Assembly: GCF_016765615.1 (NCBI RefSeq)
Contig: NZ_JAESWA010000022.1
Coordinates: 149,542-213,541 of the forward strand
Length of the DNA: 64,000 nt
Direction: 5' to 3'
From: Clostridium paridis
GTDB lineage: Bacteria > Bacillota > Clostridia > Clostridiales > Clostridiaceae
The number at the start of each line of letters is the position of its first letter. Position 1 is the stretch's first letter. The notes under the pieces are model-generated. The model saw only the letters and a list, made by a program, of their open reading frames with translations, was not told the DNA's origin and ran no database searches. Below, one piece after another: positions 17,664 to 25,587 of this stretch. Both the position numbers and the translations under genes were made by a program.

Positions 17664-18251
17664 ATGGTAAATCAAGAAGATCCAAGAGTTTTACGCACAC
17701 GACAATTAATAAGGGAAGCCTTCAGCATTTTATTACAGAAAAAAGGATTTGATGCAATTACTATAAAAGATATTGCGGAGAAAGCTTCCATTAACCGCGC
17801 TACCTTTTATGCACATTATGAAGATAAATATGCTTTATTAGAAGAAATTACAGAACGGGCTTTTTATGAGATGATTCCTGAAGAAGTTAAGTATGCTCAG
17901 GAATTTACGGATGAAATATGTAACAAATTGATCTTATTGACGCACAAGTACATTGTAACTTTTTATAAGATATGCGGATGGAATTCCAAATCCATCGCTA
18001 CGCTTGTTGATAATAAGATCAAAAATATGCTCCAGCAAACTATAGAAGATATATTTTTGAAAGGAAATACTTTCAGTATAAAAGACAACCTAAATATAAA
18101 AATTCTTTCAGCCATGACATGCTCAGCTGTCTATAGCGCTACTTATTCTTGGTTTATGGCTGGTGAAAATAATGAAATAAATTTACTTGTAGATATTGTC
18201 CGTCCCTATGTAATGAAAGGTCTAGATTTATATCGCACTAGTAATGTATAA
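17664..18251 (+). CDS. TetR-family regulator
   Basis: This 195-residue regulator has the helix-turn-helix ITIKDIAEKASINRATFYAHYEDKYALLEEIT and a C-terminal domain like that of the TetR at 14002. The ATG at 17664 follows GGAAAGGA; the frame extends 8 codons upstream without an RBS. It diverges from the ketopantoate-reductase-like gene and probably represses it and itself through the paired 14-bp sites. Confidence 0.87.
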   Translation: MVNQEDPRVLRTRQLIREAFSILLQKKGFDAITIKDIAEKASINRATFYAHYEDKYALLEEITERAFYEMIPEEVKYAQEFTDEICNKLILLTHKYIVTFYKICGWNSKSIATLVDNKIKNMLQQTIEDIFLKGNTFSIKDNLNIKILSAMTCSAVYSATYSWFMAGENNEINLLVDIVRPYVMKGLDLYRTSNV

Positions 18252-18307
18252 CAATCTTATTTCTTTTTCATCAAGTATTTATAACAATACATTAGACTTA
18301 ATAAAAA

Positions 18308-18345
18308 ATTACTACAGAGAAAGTTTCCCTGTAGCAATTTTTTCT
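18308..18345 (+). terminator. Terminator after TetR gene
   Basis: ATTACTACAGAGAAA and TTTCCCTGTAGCAAT form a stem with a one-base loop region, followed by six T residues. Confidence 0.85.
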
Positions 18346-18404
18346 ATATATAAGATACGAAGTTCTTCATTCATTAGTCATGATTAGTAGCATTTGTCAC
18401 TAAA

Positions 18405-19235
18405 TCATTTTTTAAAATAGTCCCCTTGTTCGAGATCCTCAATCAGGGTAGTATGCACTGGCCTCCAGTTCAAAAGTTCTTGAGTCTGTGCACTTGACCT
18501 TGGCATGTCAAAGGCTGCAATAGGACCTAGAAAACCGAAGTGAGCCACTGCCTCCTCTGGTGTAATACTGACTACAGGTAAGTTCAGATGGTTACCTATT
18601 ACATTTGCAATATCACGGAACGGTATACCCTCATCTCCAACCCCATCCAGCTTTGAACCTGCTGGGGCAGTTTCTAATGCTAAACGGAAAAGTCGTGCCG
18701 CATCTTTACGATGTACTGCTGGCCAACGGTTGGACCCATCGCCGATATATGCAGAGAAACCTTTTTCACGAGCAATATTGATTAATCTTGGAACAAAGCC
18801 CTTGTCTCCATCCCCATGTACTGATGTTGAGAGCGACACCACTGATGCCCTTACACCACGCTTTGCAAGTGCCAAAGTGGCATTGTCTGATGCTGTACCA
18901 TTTGCATGAGCTGTAGTCAAAAATGGCTTGCCAGTACCCTCAAGTACTTCCCCTATTGCCTCGATTGCTTTTAAATCTGTGGCAAGTGAACCTGCAAAAT
19001 CAGAGAAATCGTGCTTAAATGCTAAATGAATAACACCATCTGCAATTGCAGCTCCACTTCGAAGGCTATCTAGATCATCAAGTGAACCTAGGTGCACTTC
19101 GGCTCCAGCTTCCTTTAATTTTAATGCACCATTGTCTGAACGTGTTAACCCAATAACTTTATGTCCAGCATTAATAAGTTCACGTACAACCTCAGAACCA
19201 ATATATCCTGTTGCTCCTGTTACAAAAACACGCAT
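18405..19235 (-). CDS. SDR-family NAD(P)-dependent epimerase/reductase (atypical)
   Basis: This 276-residue protein has the Rossmann motif VFVTGATGYIGSEVVRELINAGHKVIGLTRS of atypical or extended SDRs, and resembles NAD-dependent epimerase/dehydratase-family proteins common in Proteobacteria. The usual YXXXK is not clear: the expected area reads SVVSLSTSVHGDGD, so the catalytic Tyr is absent or displaced. Codon use is visibly more G/C-rich than in the neighbours, which suggests horizontal transfer. It lies 25 bases after the EFR1 gene on the same strand, in an operon likely controlled by the TetR at 20380. Confidence 0.83.
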   Translation of the reverse strand: MRVFVTGATGYIGSEVVRELINAGHKVIGLTRSDNGALKLKEAGAEVHLGSLDDLDSLRSGAAIADGVIHLAFKHDFSDFAGSLATDLKAIEAIGEVLEGTGKPFLTTAHANGTASDNATLALAKRGVRASVVSLSTSVHGDGDKGFVPRLINIAREKGFSAYIGDGSNRWPAVHRKDAARLFRLALETAPAGSKLDGVGDEGIPFRDIANVIGNHLNLPVVSITPEEAVAHFGFLGPIAAFDMPRSSAQTQELLNWRPVHTTLIEDLEQGDYFKK

Positions 19236-19260
19236 ATTAAAATCCTCCTTAAAAATTTAT

Positions 19261-20028
19261 TTATAATTTTTTGTTAATCATATCAGCTAATGTTATGTCT
19301 GGGTGATGATAACGGCCACGGTTTTGTGTTTTATTCTTAATGTTTATAGCTTGTTTAGGACACCACTGAACACAAGCAACACACTGCTCGCAATGATGTA
19401 AAAATATTGGCTTACCGTCTTGCATTTTTATATTTTCTACAGGACAAACCTTACTACAAGTTGCGCAACTGTTACAAGCTTCGCTTACATTGAACGCTTT
19501 ATCCCTTTTTGCCAGCCACTTTATGAAAGGCCCATGAAGTAGTATCATTGGATTGTTTTTAGAAGGTGGCTTTACAGCTAGACTTTGAATGTCTTTAATA
19601 ACTTGCTTTGTGGCCTGAGCTTGTGCCTTTGCTTTAATATCGGCATTGTTTCCCATGGCGTACAAACCAACGTAATTAGAAAAACAACGAACTGTTTCAC
19701 CGTAGCTCAGTTTACCATCCTTGCTATCAATAATTTTGCTAATATTTGTCAACCCTCCTGCACTCCCGCTTCCGCTTGTACAAACAGAAAAGATAAAGCT
19801 GTTTTTATTTTCTAAAAGGTCAAGTGCTTTTACAAACCTTTCGACTGCGCCAGGTAGACCACCACCATAAACAGGATACACAAAGCCAATTCGCTCATAT
19901 GTACCGCTTAACTTGTGCGATTTCCCCATTGAAATTAACTCACAGTCTTCAATTGCGGCAGCAATATCCTTTGCCACTTTTAGACTGTTACCAGTACCGG
20001 AAAAATAGAAAATGATATTCTTAGACAT
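19261..20028 (-). CDS. EFR1-family flavodoxin/ferredoxin fusion protein
   Basis: This 255-residue protein has a flavodoxin-like domain (IIFYFSGTGNSLKVAKDIAAA) followed by two [4Fe-4S] motifs (CNSCATCSKVCP and CEQCVACVQWCP). It is a paralogue of the protein at 13035-13796. It would carry FMN and two iron-sulfur clusters and act as a cytosolic electron carrier; partners are unknown, but the following SDR gene may draw electrons from it. It is the first gene of the pair, starts after AGGGGGA, and has several GTAACTTG-type sites before its promoter. Confidence 0.9.
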   Translation of the reverse strand: MSKNIIFYFSGTGNSLKVAKDIAAAIEDCELISMGKSHKLSGTYERIGFVYPVYGGGLPGAVERFVKALDLLENKNSFIFSVCTSGSGSAGGLTNISKIIDSKDGKLSYGETVRCFSNYVGLYAMGNNADIKAKAQAQATKQVIKDIQSLAVKPPSKNNPMILLHGPFIKWLAKRDKAFNVSEACNSCATCSKVCPVENIKMQDGKPIFLHHCEQCVACVQWCPKQAINIKNKTQNRGRYHHPDITLADMINKKL

Positions 20029-20180
20029 TTTACATCCCCCTGAAGTTTTTATTGCTTTCTAATCTGGATTCGTTCCGTCTCACGACTCAATAATTGGCTT
20101 AACCTAAATATTTTCTAGCTAATTCAGGATATCAAGCGTGGCTTTTTATATCATTTGTTACTAGTTACATAATTTATTTT

Positions 20181-20250
20181 TTGTAACTTGTGATATTAAT
20201 ATTACCACACCACATTACAAATTACAATACACCAAATATGTAACTTGTAA
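20181..20250. promoter_or_regulatory. GTAACTTG-type half-sites around the EFR1-SDR promoter
   Basis: TTGTAACTTG at 20181-20190, and TGTAACTTGTAA at 20239-20250, with TTACAAATTACAA between them at 20215-20227 and GTTACTAGTTAC just outside at 20157-20168. The same word in inverted form lies near the TetR start at 21014-21032, so these are likely TetR binding sites. Confidence 0.55.
20199..20227 (-). promoter_or_regulatory. Promoter of EFR1-SDR operon
   Basis: TTGTAA (20227-20222) and TAATAT (20204-20199) are 17 bases apart on the minus strand. Operator-like words lie on both sides. Confidence 0.55.
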
Positions 20251-20333
20251 TAAATTTTTAAAAGAATGTTTTTCCATCTTTCTGTTTAAACATGTTTTTT
20301 TATGTCTGGTTAGACTTTTGAATACGAATAAAT

Positions 20334-20373
20334 AAAGCCCTCAACACTCCTATTAGGAAAGTCAAGGGCTAAG
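20334..20373 (-). terminator. Terminator after TetR gene
   Basis: AGCCCT (20336-20341) and AGGGCT (20365-20370) form the outer stem, with TTTATTTATT following on the minus strand. Confidence 0.75.
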
Positions 20374-20379
20374 AATGAT

Positions 20380-20961
20380 TCATTTATTAGGGTTTTTAAG
20401 TCCTCTTATTAGAAGATTTATAACAGATTCTATGTTTTGCTTTCTATTATGAGCTTTGAATGAGTTCGGATGGATAAAAGCGCTGGTTGCATGATATACA
20501 GCTATTGCTGCTTGATGAGGAAATTCTTCAAAAAATATCCCCTCTTTAATTCCTTGTTCTATAATCTCTTTAATACAATTTATCCCATCTTCTATACTTT
20601 TTTCTATTACATCCATTGAGCTTTGGGCAAGCTTAAGATAATTAGCAAACATTTCTGGGTCATTAATGCTACTTCTACGCTTCGCTTCAGCAAACTCCTC
20701 AAGCAAACGAAAAAGTTTAATATCTGCAGGATTATCTTCACTTAAAATATTCTTTGAAGAAGCATGCAAATTTGAAAGCCATCGTTCTGTAACAGCCTTC
20801 CATAGGTCTGTTTTTCCATTATAATATCTATAAAGTGCCGCATGGCTAACTTTTAATGATTTTGCTACATCAGAAATATTCGCTTTCTCTGGTCCGAAAC
20901 GGCGAATAACTTCTTCAGTTGCATTGAGTATTATTTCTTTATCTAACGAAATCTTTTCCAA
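20380..20961 (-). CDS. TetR/AcrR-family regulator
   Basis: The helix-turn-helix is N-terminal (ANISDVAKSLKVSHAALYRYYNGKTDLWKAVTERWL). The start is probably the TTG at 20961, about 7 bases after AGAGGTG; the in-frame GTG at 20970 is within that site. It lies upstream of, and on the same strand as, the EFR1-SDR operon but has its own terminator, so it is a separate unit. It probably controls that operon and itself. Confidence 0.85.
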   Translation of the reverse strand: MEKISLDKEIILNATEEVIRRFGPEKANISDVAKSLKVSHAALYRYYNGKTDLWKAVTERWLSNLHASSKNILSEDNPADIKLFRLLEEFAEAKRRSSINDPEMFANYLKLAQSSMDVIEKSIEDGINCIKEIIEQGIKEGIFFEEFPHQAAIAVYHATSAFIHPNSFKAHNRKQNIESVINLLIRGLKNPNK

Positions 20962-20985
20962 AATTATCACCTCTTTGATTTTACA

Positions 20986-21032
20986 ATTATATCACTGTCA
21001 GTTTCAGGCTTCAAGTTACGTTAATTGTAACT
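20986..21032 (-). promoter_or_regulatory. Promoter and operator-like repeat of the TetR gene
   Basis: TTGAAG (21014-21009) and TATAAT (20991-20986) are 17 bases apart on the minus strand. AGTTAC (21014-21019) and GTAACT (21027-21032) form an inverted repeat touching the -35 box. Confidence 0.65.
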
Positions 21033-21081
21033 CCAAGGCGAACACAACTCTTTAATCTGTCATTCCTATTTAATTATTCTA

Positions 21082-21492
21082 TTAGATTATTATACCATCA
21101 AAATGATCCATTTCATGTTGAATTATTTGTGCTGTAAATCCAGTAAACACTTGCTTTTGCTTTTTAAAATTTCTATCAAAATATTCTACTTCTATCATTT
21201 CATATCTTTTTGCTTTTCTAAAGCCAATTAAAGATAAACAACTTTCTTCTGTTTCATAAGGCTTTTCTTTCTTTAATATAACTGGATTTATCATAGGCAC
21301 AATAAAGCCCCCAACTGTAAATACCAATATACGTTTTTTTACTCCAATCATATTACCTGCCAAACCAACACAATTTTCTAAGTTTGCTCTTAATGTATCT
21401 ATTAAATCATCAATTACTCCTATATCATTTTTAGTTGCCTCTTCTGATTTTTGTCCTAAAAACAATATATCTTTTACGATCGGTTTTATCAT
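21082..21492 (-). CDS. def: Peptide deformylase (short clostridial type)
   Basis: This 136-residue enzyme removes the formyl group from new N-terminal Met. Metal-binding motifs are clear: ESCLSL (motif II, Cys ligand) and QHEMDHFDG (motif III, HEXXH). Motif I reads GLAGNMIG instead of the usual GXGLAAPQ, so the conserved Gln that stabilises the transition state is replaced; this variant belongs to a short branch seen in Clostridium and relatives. The chain stops soon after motif III. It is probably an extra copy, not the housekeeping enzyme next to fmt, since no translation genes are beside it. Confidence 0.85.
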   Translation of the reverse strand: MIKPIVKDILFLGQKSEEATKNDIGVIDDLIDTLRANLENCVGLAGNMIGVKKRILVFTVGGFIVPMINPVILKKEKPYETEESCLSLIGFRKAKRYEMIEVEYFDRNFKKQKQVFTGFTAQIIQHEMDHFDGIII

Positions 21493-21709
21493 AATTTATA
21501 CCTCTTTTTTCAGTTATATTTTACATTTTTAACTCAAAGAAATTATAACATAAACCAATGATACTTTTAACATCATTGGTTTACTTTTTAATATTTAATC
21601 CTGTTCTATTTATTTTAGTTGTTCATGTATACGCTTTACAAGAATATTATTCACTTTCACTTGCATTTTACTTACAATGAATAAAAAATGAAACTCATCT
21701 ATTAATATG

Positions 21710-21738
21710 TAGACAACCTATATGTTTTATGATATACT
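21710..21738 (+). promoter_or_regulatory. Promoter upstream of the DUF5698 gene
   Basis: TAGACA (21710-21715) and TATACT (21733-21738) are 17 bases apart, about 130 bases upstream of the start codon. Confidence 0.55.
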
Positions 21739-21747
21739 AATAAAGTT

Positions 21748-21844
21748 ACAGAAGAATGTGCCTTATAGCACAAAACAATTTTATCCATAAATTAAGATAT
21801 TATTTGACTCTTGTGATCTTTATTGCAAGAGTCTTTTGTTTTTT
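21748..21844 (+). ncRNA. Leader RNA with intrinsic terminator (possible attenuator)
   Basis: Downstream of the promoter lies a hairpin TGTGC/GCACA (~21758-21773) and then a strong terminator: GACTCTTG (21806-21813) with CAAGAGTC (21826-21833) and TTTTGTTTTTT. It ends 26 bases before the DUF5698 start codon. No plus-strand gene lies upstream, so the terminator most likely controls read-through into that gene. I do not recognise a known riboswitch class. Confidence 0.5.
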
Positions 21845-21869
21845 ATGGCAACAGAAATAAGGAGGAAAA

Positions 21870-22352
21870 ATGGAAATTTTAATAGTATTTTTACTAAAAC
21901 TACTCGACAACACTCTAGGAACAATGAAGAATATATATTTAGCCCGGGGGAAGTTCTTCTTCTCGAGCTTGCTAGCAGCATTGTCTACCACTATATACAT
22001 GATTGCTGTTGTGAGAATGGCAAAATCAGATGGCATACTCAGTGTCATGGCAATATGTGCCGCAACATTTATCGGAACTCTGATTCCAGGGCTTGCTGTT
22101 AAAAAGTCTGAGAAGGAGAAACTTTACATCTTTGATATCACAGCAGACAACATGCATAGCGGTAAAGAGTTTGCAGATATATTAAGAAGTGCAAACATTG
22201 CGATAAAAACCAGCGTTGTCTATGACAAGATGATGATAAAGACACTTTCCATAAAGGCATACTGTGCCAACAAGGAAGAAAGCAAAAAGGTGAATGATGT
22301 CATATCCCCAGCTTTCAAATACAATGTTTATGCACCAATGAGTTTGGATTAA
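21870..22352 (+). CDS. UPF0316/DUF5698-family membrane protein
   Basis: This 160-residue protein has three N-terminal membrane segments (LIVFLLKLLDNTLGTMKNIYL, SSLLAALSTTIYMIAVV, MAICAATFIGTLIPGLAV) and a cytosolic alpha/beta domain (~85-160) of DUF2179-like type. This matches the UPF0316/DUF5698 family, whose function is unknown. The start follows AAGGAGGA. It stands alone between minus-strand genes, is more G/C-rich than its flanks, and has a terminator-containing leader. Confidence 0.8.
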   Translation: MEILIVFLLKLLDNTLGTMKNIYLARGKFFFSSLLAALSTTIYMIAVVRMAKSDGILSVMAICAATFIGTLIPGLAVKKSEKEKLYIFDITADNMHSGKEFADILRSANIAIKTSVVYDKMMIKTLSIKAYCANKEESKKVNDVISPAFKYNVYAPMSLD

Positions 22353-22483
22353 GCTCGGCATAAGTACAATGAAAAATTAACTCAGAGGAACTTCTAAATA
22401 AACAACAAATTACAAAATGACATCTAAAAAAATTGTATATTAGGTTATTTAGAGTTATTTTTATCATCTATAAAAACATTATA

Positions 22484-22550
22484 TTTTGTTCCTGTCATAA
22501 CATGATTAATAAAGAAATTAATTATTTTTAAAGTTGTATTCAACTTACAA
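22484..22550 (-). pseudogene. Remnant of the 3' end of an XRE-repeat gene
   Basis: On the minus strand this stretch encodes TTLKIINFFINHVMTGTK, close to the last residues of the XRE protein at 23126-23962 (TALNIINFFVNHVMAGTK), and the DNA is about 85% identical over some 60 bases by eye. The stop codon is altered and the rest of the gene is absent. It is a leftover of a duplicated copy on the far side of the MGMT gene. Confidence 0.7.
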
Positions 22551-22557
22551 CTCTAGC

Positions 22558-22866
22558 CTAACAGTCCCACTTATTTCCCTTCATATCAACATGATTCTCA
22601 TCTTTAAATGATACACCTTCTTCTAAAAGTAGAAATCGTTGTTCCATCCACCCTGGTGCTAACCTTCCAGCATGATTTACCACACGATGACATGGATATT
22701 TCCCATAAAATTCTGCCTGGCTAAGAACCTTCCCGACAAGTCGTGCATTTTTATCTCTGCCGGTAAGTCTGGCAATTTGTCCATACGTAGCTACTTTTCC
22801 TACTGGGATTTCTTCCACAACTGAAAGTATTTCATAAATTAATTGTTCATTCATAATTTTTTTCAT
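22558..22866 (-). CDS. MGMT-family DNA alkyltransferase-like protein
   Basis: This 102-residue protein is just the C-terminal domain of O6-alkylguanine-DNA alkyltransferases: VGKVATYGQIARLTG (helix-turn-helix and finger Arg region), then the active-site motif PCHRVV. Alkyltransferase-like (ATL) proteins have Trp in place of the Cys; here Cys is kept, so transfer of the alkyl group is possible, although the N-terminal domain of Ogt/Ada is missing. It acts on alkylated DNA in the cytoplasm. An AGGTGA site precedes the ATG. Confidence 0.85.
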   Translation of the reverse strand: MKKIMNEQLIYEILSVVEEIPVGKVATYGQIARLTGRDKNARLVGKVLSQAEFYGKYPCHRVVNHAGRLAPGWMEQRFLLLEEGVSFKDENHVDMKGNKWDC

Positions 22867-23070
22867 ATATTCACCTGTGATACAAATCTTTACTTTGAGA
22901 TATTGTGATATCTTTGCACCGTATTTTAATATTTAATCTTCTATTTTGGTGATATAATACTAGCAAAAAATAAACATTGTGTCAAAATAAGCGAATTGAT
23001 CGTGTCCATTTTGAACGATATCATAAAAGATTCAATCTATTTTGGAGTTTTTCCTTTACCTAAAACAATT

Positions 23071-23106
23071 AAAAACCCTCGATTATCTACCGAGAGTTTC
23101 TTTTAA
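23071..23106 (-). terminator. Terminator after the XRE-repeat gene; copy of that at 14591
   Basis: On the minus strand GAAACTCTCGG and CGAGGGTTTTT form the stem with T residues following. The sequence is the same as 14591-14626 except for one stem base. Confidence 0.75.
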
Positions 23107-23125
23107 AATCTTCAATAAATGTATT

Positions 23126-23962
23126 TTATTTTGTTCCTGCCATAACATGATTAACAAAGAAATTAATTATGTTTAAAGCAGTATCTTTCAAATTAGGATA
23201 CTCTCTTTTAATTAAGGTTTTAACCTCTTTAGCTGATGTATCTAGTGGTAATGTGTTTTCTCCTGCTACTCTATTTCCTATGGCTATATGCCCAGATGCA
23301 TAATCTCCAATTGCTATATCTGATGCCATGGCCGCTGCCCCTACAGCATATTTTCCAATAGCTAGTGCCCCAAATGAAAATACTCCTATTGAAATTGCGC
23401 CAATTGAAATAATCCCTAATGATATAGTTCCTACAGCTAGTAATAATCCAATTGAGAAAAGTGCTAAGCTAATTAATCCAATTGATAAGAAACCACAACT
23501 TAAAAAACCAAAAGAGACAAATCCTAATGATAGTATTCCATAAGATATGTTTCCTACAGCAACTATTCCTTTTGCCTTTTTAAATCCTCTTCCTATATTA
23601 ATATGAACAAGTGGTAATCCAAATAGTAATCTCTTACTCTTATATTCATATTCCATTGAGATTTTATTTACATTAATAACCACTTGTGAATTTTTATCAC
23701 CTATTTTTTCAGGTTCTTCCTTTTCATTTTGATAACTTTCCTTACTTTGTACAATATCAAAGTCATCCCCATCTTTAACTAAACTGTCTATAGTAACATT
23801 ATAAAGATCCGCTATAGTTATTAATTTTTTTAAATCTGGAGTTGCTTGTCCTGACTCCCATTTTGAAATAGCCTGTCTTGATATTCCTAACCTTTCTGCA
23901 AGTTCTTCTTGAGATAGTCTATTCTTATTTCTTAAAAATTGTAATTTTTCAGCTAAGTTCAT
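23126..23962 (-). CDS. XRE-family regulator with Gly-rich hydrophobic repeat tail
   Basis: Residues ~1-65 are a classic XRE helix-turn-helix (LSQEELAERLGISRQAISKWESGQATPDLKKL). After a linker, residues ~120-235 contain many short repeats of the form (I/V)G-X-hydrophobic-S-X-G, such as SLGFVSFGFLS, TISLGIISIGAISIG and DIAIGDYASGHIAIG. The repeats are too regular and Gly-rich for ordinary membrane helices; they could form a beta-solenoid or an unusual membrane domain. The C-terminus is helical. The start is the ATG at 23962 after GAGG; the GTG three codons earlier overlaps that site. The target is unknown. Confidence 0.8.
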   Translation of the reverse strand: MNLAEKLQFLRNKNRLSQEELAERLGISRQAISKWESGQATPDLKKLITIADLYNVTIDSLVKDGDDFDIVQSKESYQNEKEEPEKIGDKNSQVVINVNKISMEYEYKSKRLLFGLPLVHINIGRGFKKAKGIVAVGNISYGILSLGFVSFGFLSCGFLSIGLISLALFSIGLLLAVGTISLGIISIGAISIGVFSFGALAIGKYAVGAAAMASDIAIGDYASGHIAIGNRVAGENTLPLDTSAKEVKTLIKREYPNLKDTALNIINFFVNHVMAGTK

Positions 23963-24103
23963 TCTCTTCACCTCAATAAAATTATATAAAAATTACCTTT
24001 TTCAAGCTACCAACTGATGATTTCTTTTTGTAAACTGGTGGTTGCACCCTAGTGTTTGTGAGGCTTTATTAAGGTTTAATTTTTAAAAATAATTTTTTAG
24101 TAT

Positions 24104-25240
24104 TTACTGACCATATTTAAAATATTTATCTGTAATATCAGCATTATCTTCATTATATAGTTTAATTTGTTTCATCTTATTATCTTGCTTTTGAATAATC
24201 ATAAAGGAATTATCCTTTCCTATAAAGTTATCTCTCATAATTTCATCACTAGTACCATCTTCATAAGTTATAACTGCTTTGTAAATTTCATTACTTTCGT
24301 CCTTACCATATATAACTGTGTACTTACTCTCTCCTAATTTTAAATAATCCGTAGCTATAAACTGTTTTAGAGGTAATTCTCCACTAAAATTTGTTACCAC
24401 CTTATACCTATTTAAAAATACTTTTTCTATTGCAATTATACCAATTCTCTCATTGCTTCCGTATAAATAAACTCTGTAACTGCCAAAATCATGTGATGTA
24501 ATGTAATCTATATTTTTCATTGGATATAAAGAAGTCCTATCATATTTCAATATTTTAGCTTTAATAGCTTTATCTGAACCTCCAACAGTATAAATATTGG
24601 TTAATGTACTAGCCCAAATAACACAAATTAAAATTGGAGCTATTAACAACGATACTGAAGAATATACTTTCCTTAGATCATTTTTAGAATAATACTCTAT
24701 ACCCTTACTTCTTTTCAACTTTCGCTTTAATATTATATAGGAGTTTATGAACCTTACTAAAATAAAAGATAATAGTAATATAGTAATTAAAATTAAGCTT
24801 ATTGCTCTCAGGCTTGTATTTTGTAGAAAACTTAAGTTAAAAAGGGAAACAAATTGAAGTCCATAAACTATTAAAAATATTATCAACCATTTACGAAGAA
24901 ATGCTATATGTTCCGTAGGTTCATTATAAATATCTGGAGTATTCCTATAACTAGATGCATCTCCCCCATATCTAAAGTATTTAAAAAATCTTATCTTATA
25001 TATAAACTCCCATCCACTTTCACGAAATAAATCATAGTATTCCTCAATATCACCTATATTTTTATTGAAATCAATTTTATATATGGTATCAGTACATGGT
25101 CCTTTTATAAATGTATAAACTCCTAAGTAATTTACCTTTTCAAAAAACCAACCTTTATTAGCCATTTCTCTAAGCCAATTCTCTTCTTTCTCTAAATCAA
25201 AAATATAGAATAATTTAAATACTTTTTTAGTTGTCCTCAA
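24104..25240 (-). CDS. DUF2812 membrane protein
   Basis: Residues ~10-90 form a DUF2812 domain (FKLFYIFDLEKEENWLREMANKGWFFEKV...YDLFRESGWEFIYKIRFFKYFR). Three or four membrane segments follow (~120-210), then an extracytoplasmic C-terminal domain of ~170 residues. DUF2812 proteins are usually encoded beside PadR regulators and their function is unknown. The likely start is the TTG at 25240, 8 bases after GGAG; a GTG at 25249 is too close to it. The gene overlaps the end of the PadR gene by 14 bases, so the two are translationally coupled. Confidence 0.82.
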   Translation of the reverse strand: MRTTKKVFKLFYIFDLEKEENWLREMANKGWFFEKVNYLGVYTFIKGPCTDTIYKIDFNKNIGDIEEYYDLFRESGWEFIYKIRFFKYFRYGGDASSYRNTPDIYNEPTEHIAFLRKWLIIFLIVYGLQFVSLFNLSFLQNTSLRAISLILITILLLSFILVRFINSYIILKRKLKRSKGIEYYSKNDLRKVYSSVSLLIAPILICVIWASTLTNIYTVGGSDKAIKAKILKYDRTSLYPMKNIDYITSHDFGSYRVYLYGSNERIGIIAIEKVFLNRYKVVTNFSGELPLKQFIATDYLKLGESKYTVIYGKDESNEIYKAVITYEDGTSDEIMRDNFIGKDNSFMIIQKQDNKMKQIKLYNEDNADITDKYFKYGQ

Positions 25241-25571
25241 AATTAACACTCCTTAGCATTTTTTTGGACTCAATAACTAAAGTCTCTAATCGTTTAAACT
25301 CTAGCTTAACTACTTCTCTTCCTAATTCAGTTAAAACGTAATTCTTTTTTCTGTCTGCCCCTAGCGTATTATCCATAGCTTCAATCAGATTATCCTTTGT
25401 TAATTTTGATAATGCACCATACAATGTTCCTGGTGCAAGTACTATTCTTGAGTTCGTCATTTTCTCTACATTTTGCATTATTCCATAACCATGAAGTGGA
25501 TTCCACAATGATGTAAGAATTAGATAAGTTGTTTCTGTTAATGGTAGAAAGCTCTCTGCAGTCTTTTTCAT
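25227..25571 (-). CDS. PadR-family transcriptional regulator
   Basis: This 114-residue protein is a PadR-type winged helix (TTYLILTSLWNPLHGYGIMQNVEKM...VLAPGTLYGALSKLTKDNLIEAM...KKNYVLTELGREVVKLE) with a C-terminal dimer helix. PadR proteins repress efflux or membrane-stress genes. It overlaps and is co-transcribed with the DUF2812 gene. Four direct repeats of CTATAT(AT)CG type lie just upstream and may be its binding sites. Confidence 0.9.
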   Translation of the reverse strand: MKKTAESFLPLTETTYLILTSLWNPLHGYGIMQNVEKMTNSRIVLAPGTLYGALSKLTKDNLIEAMDNTLGADRKKNYVLTELGREVVKLEFKRLETLVIESKKMLRSVNFEDN

Positions 25572-25587
25572 AAATACACCACCAAAT

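Noticed and set aside
20029-20160. Short minus-strand frame with YPELARKYLG near 20130
   Set aside because: Only about ten residues with flanking stops; no supporting match or RBS, so it may be chance.
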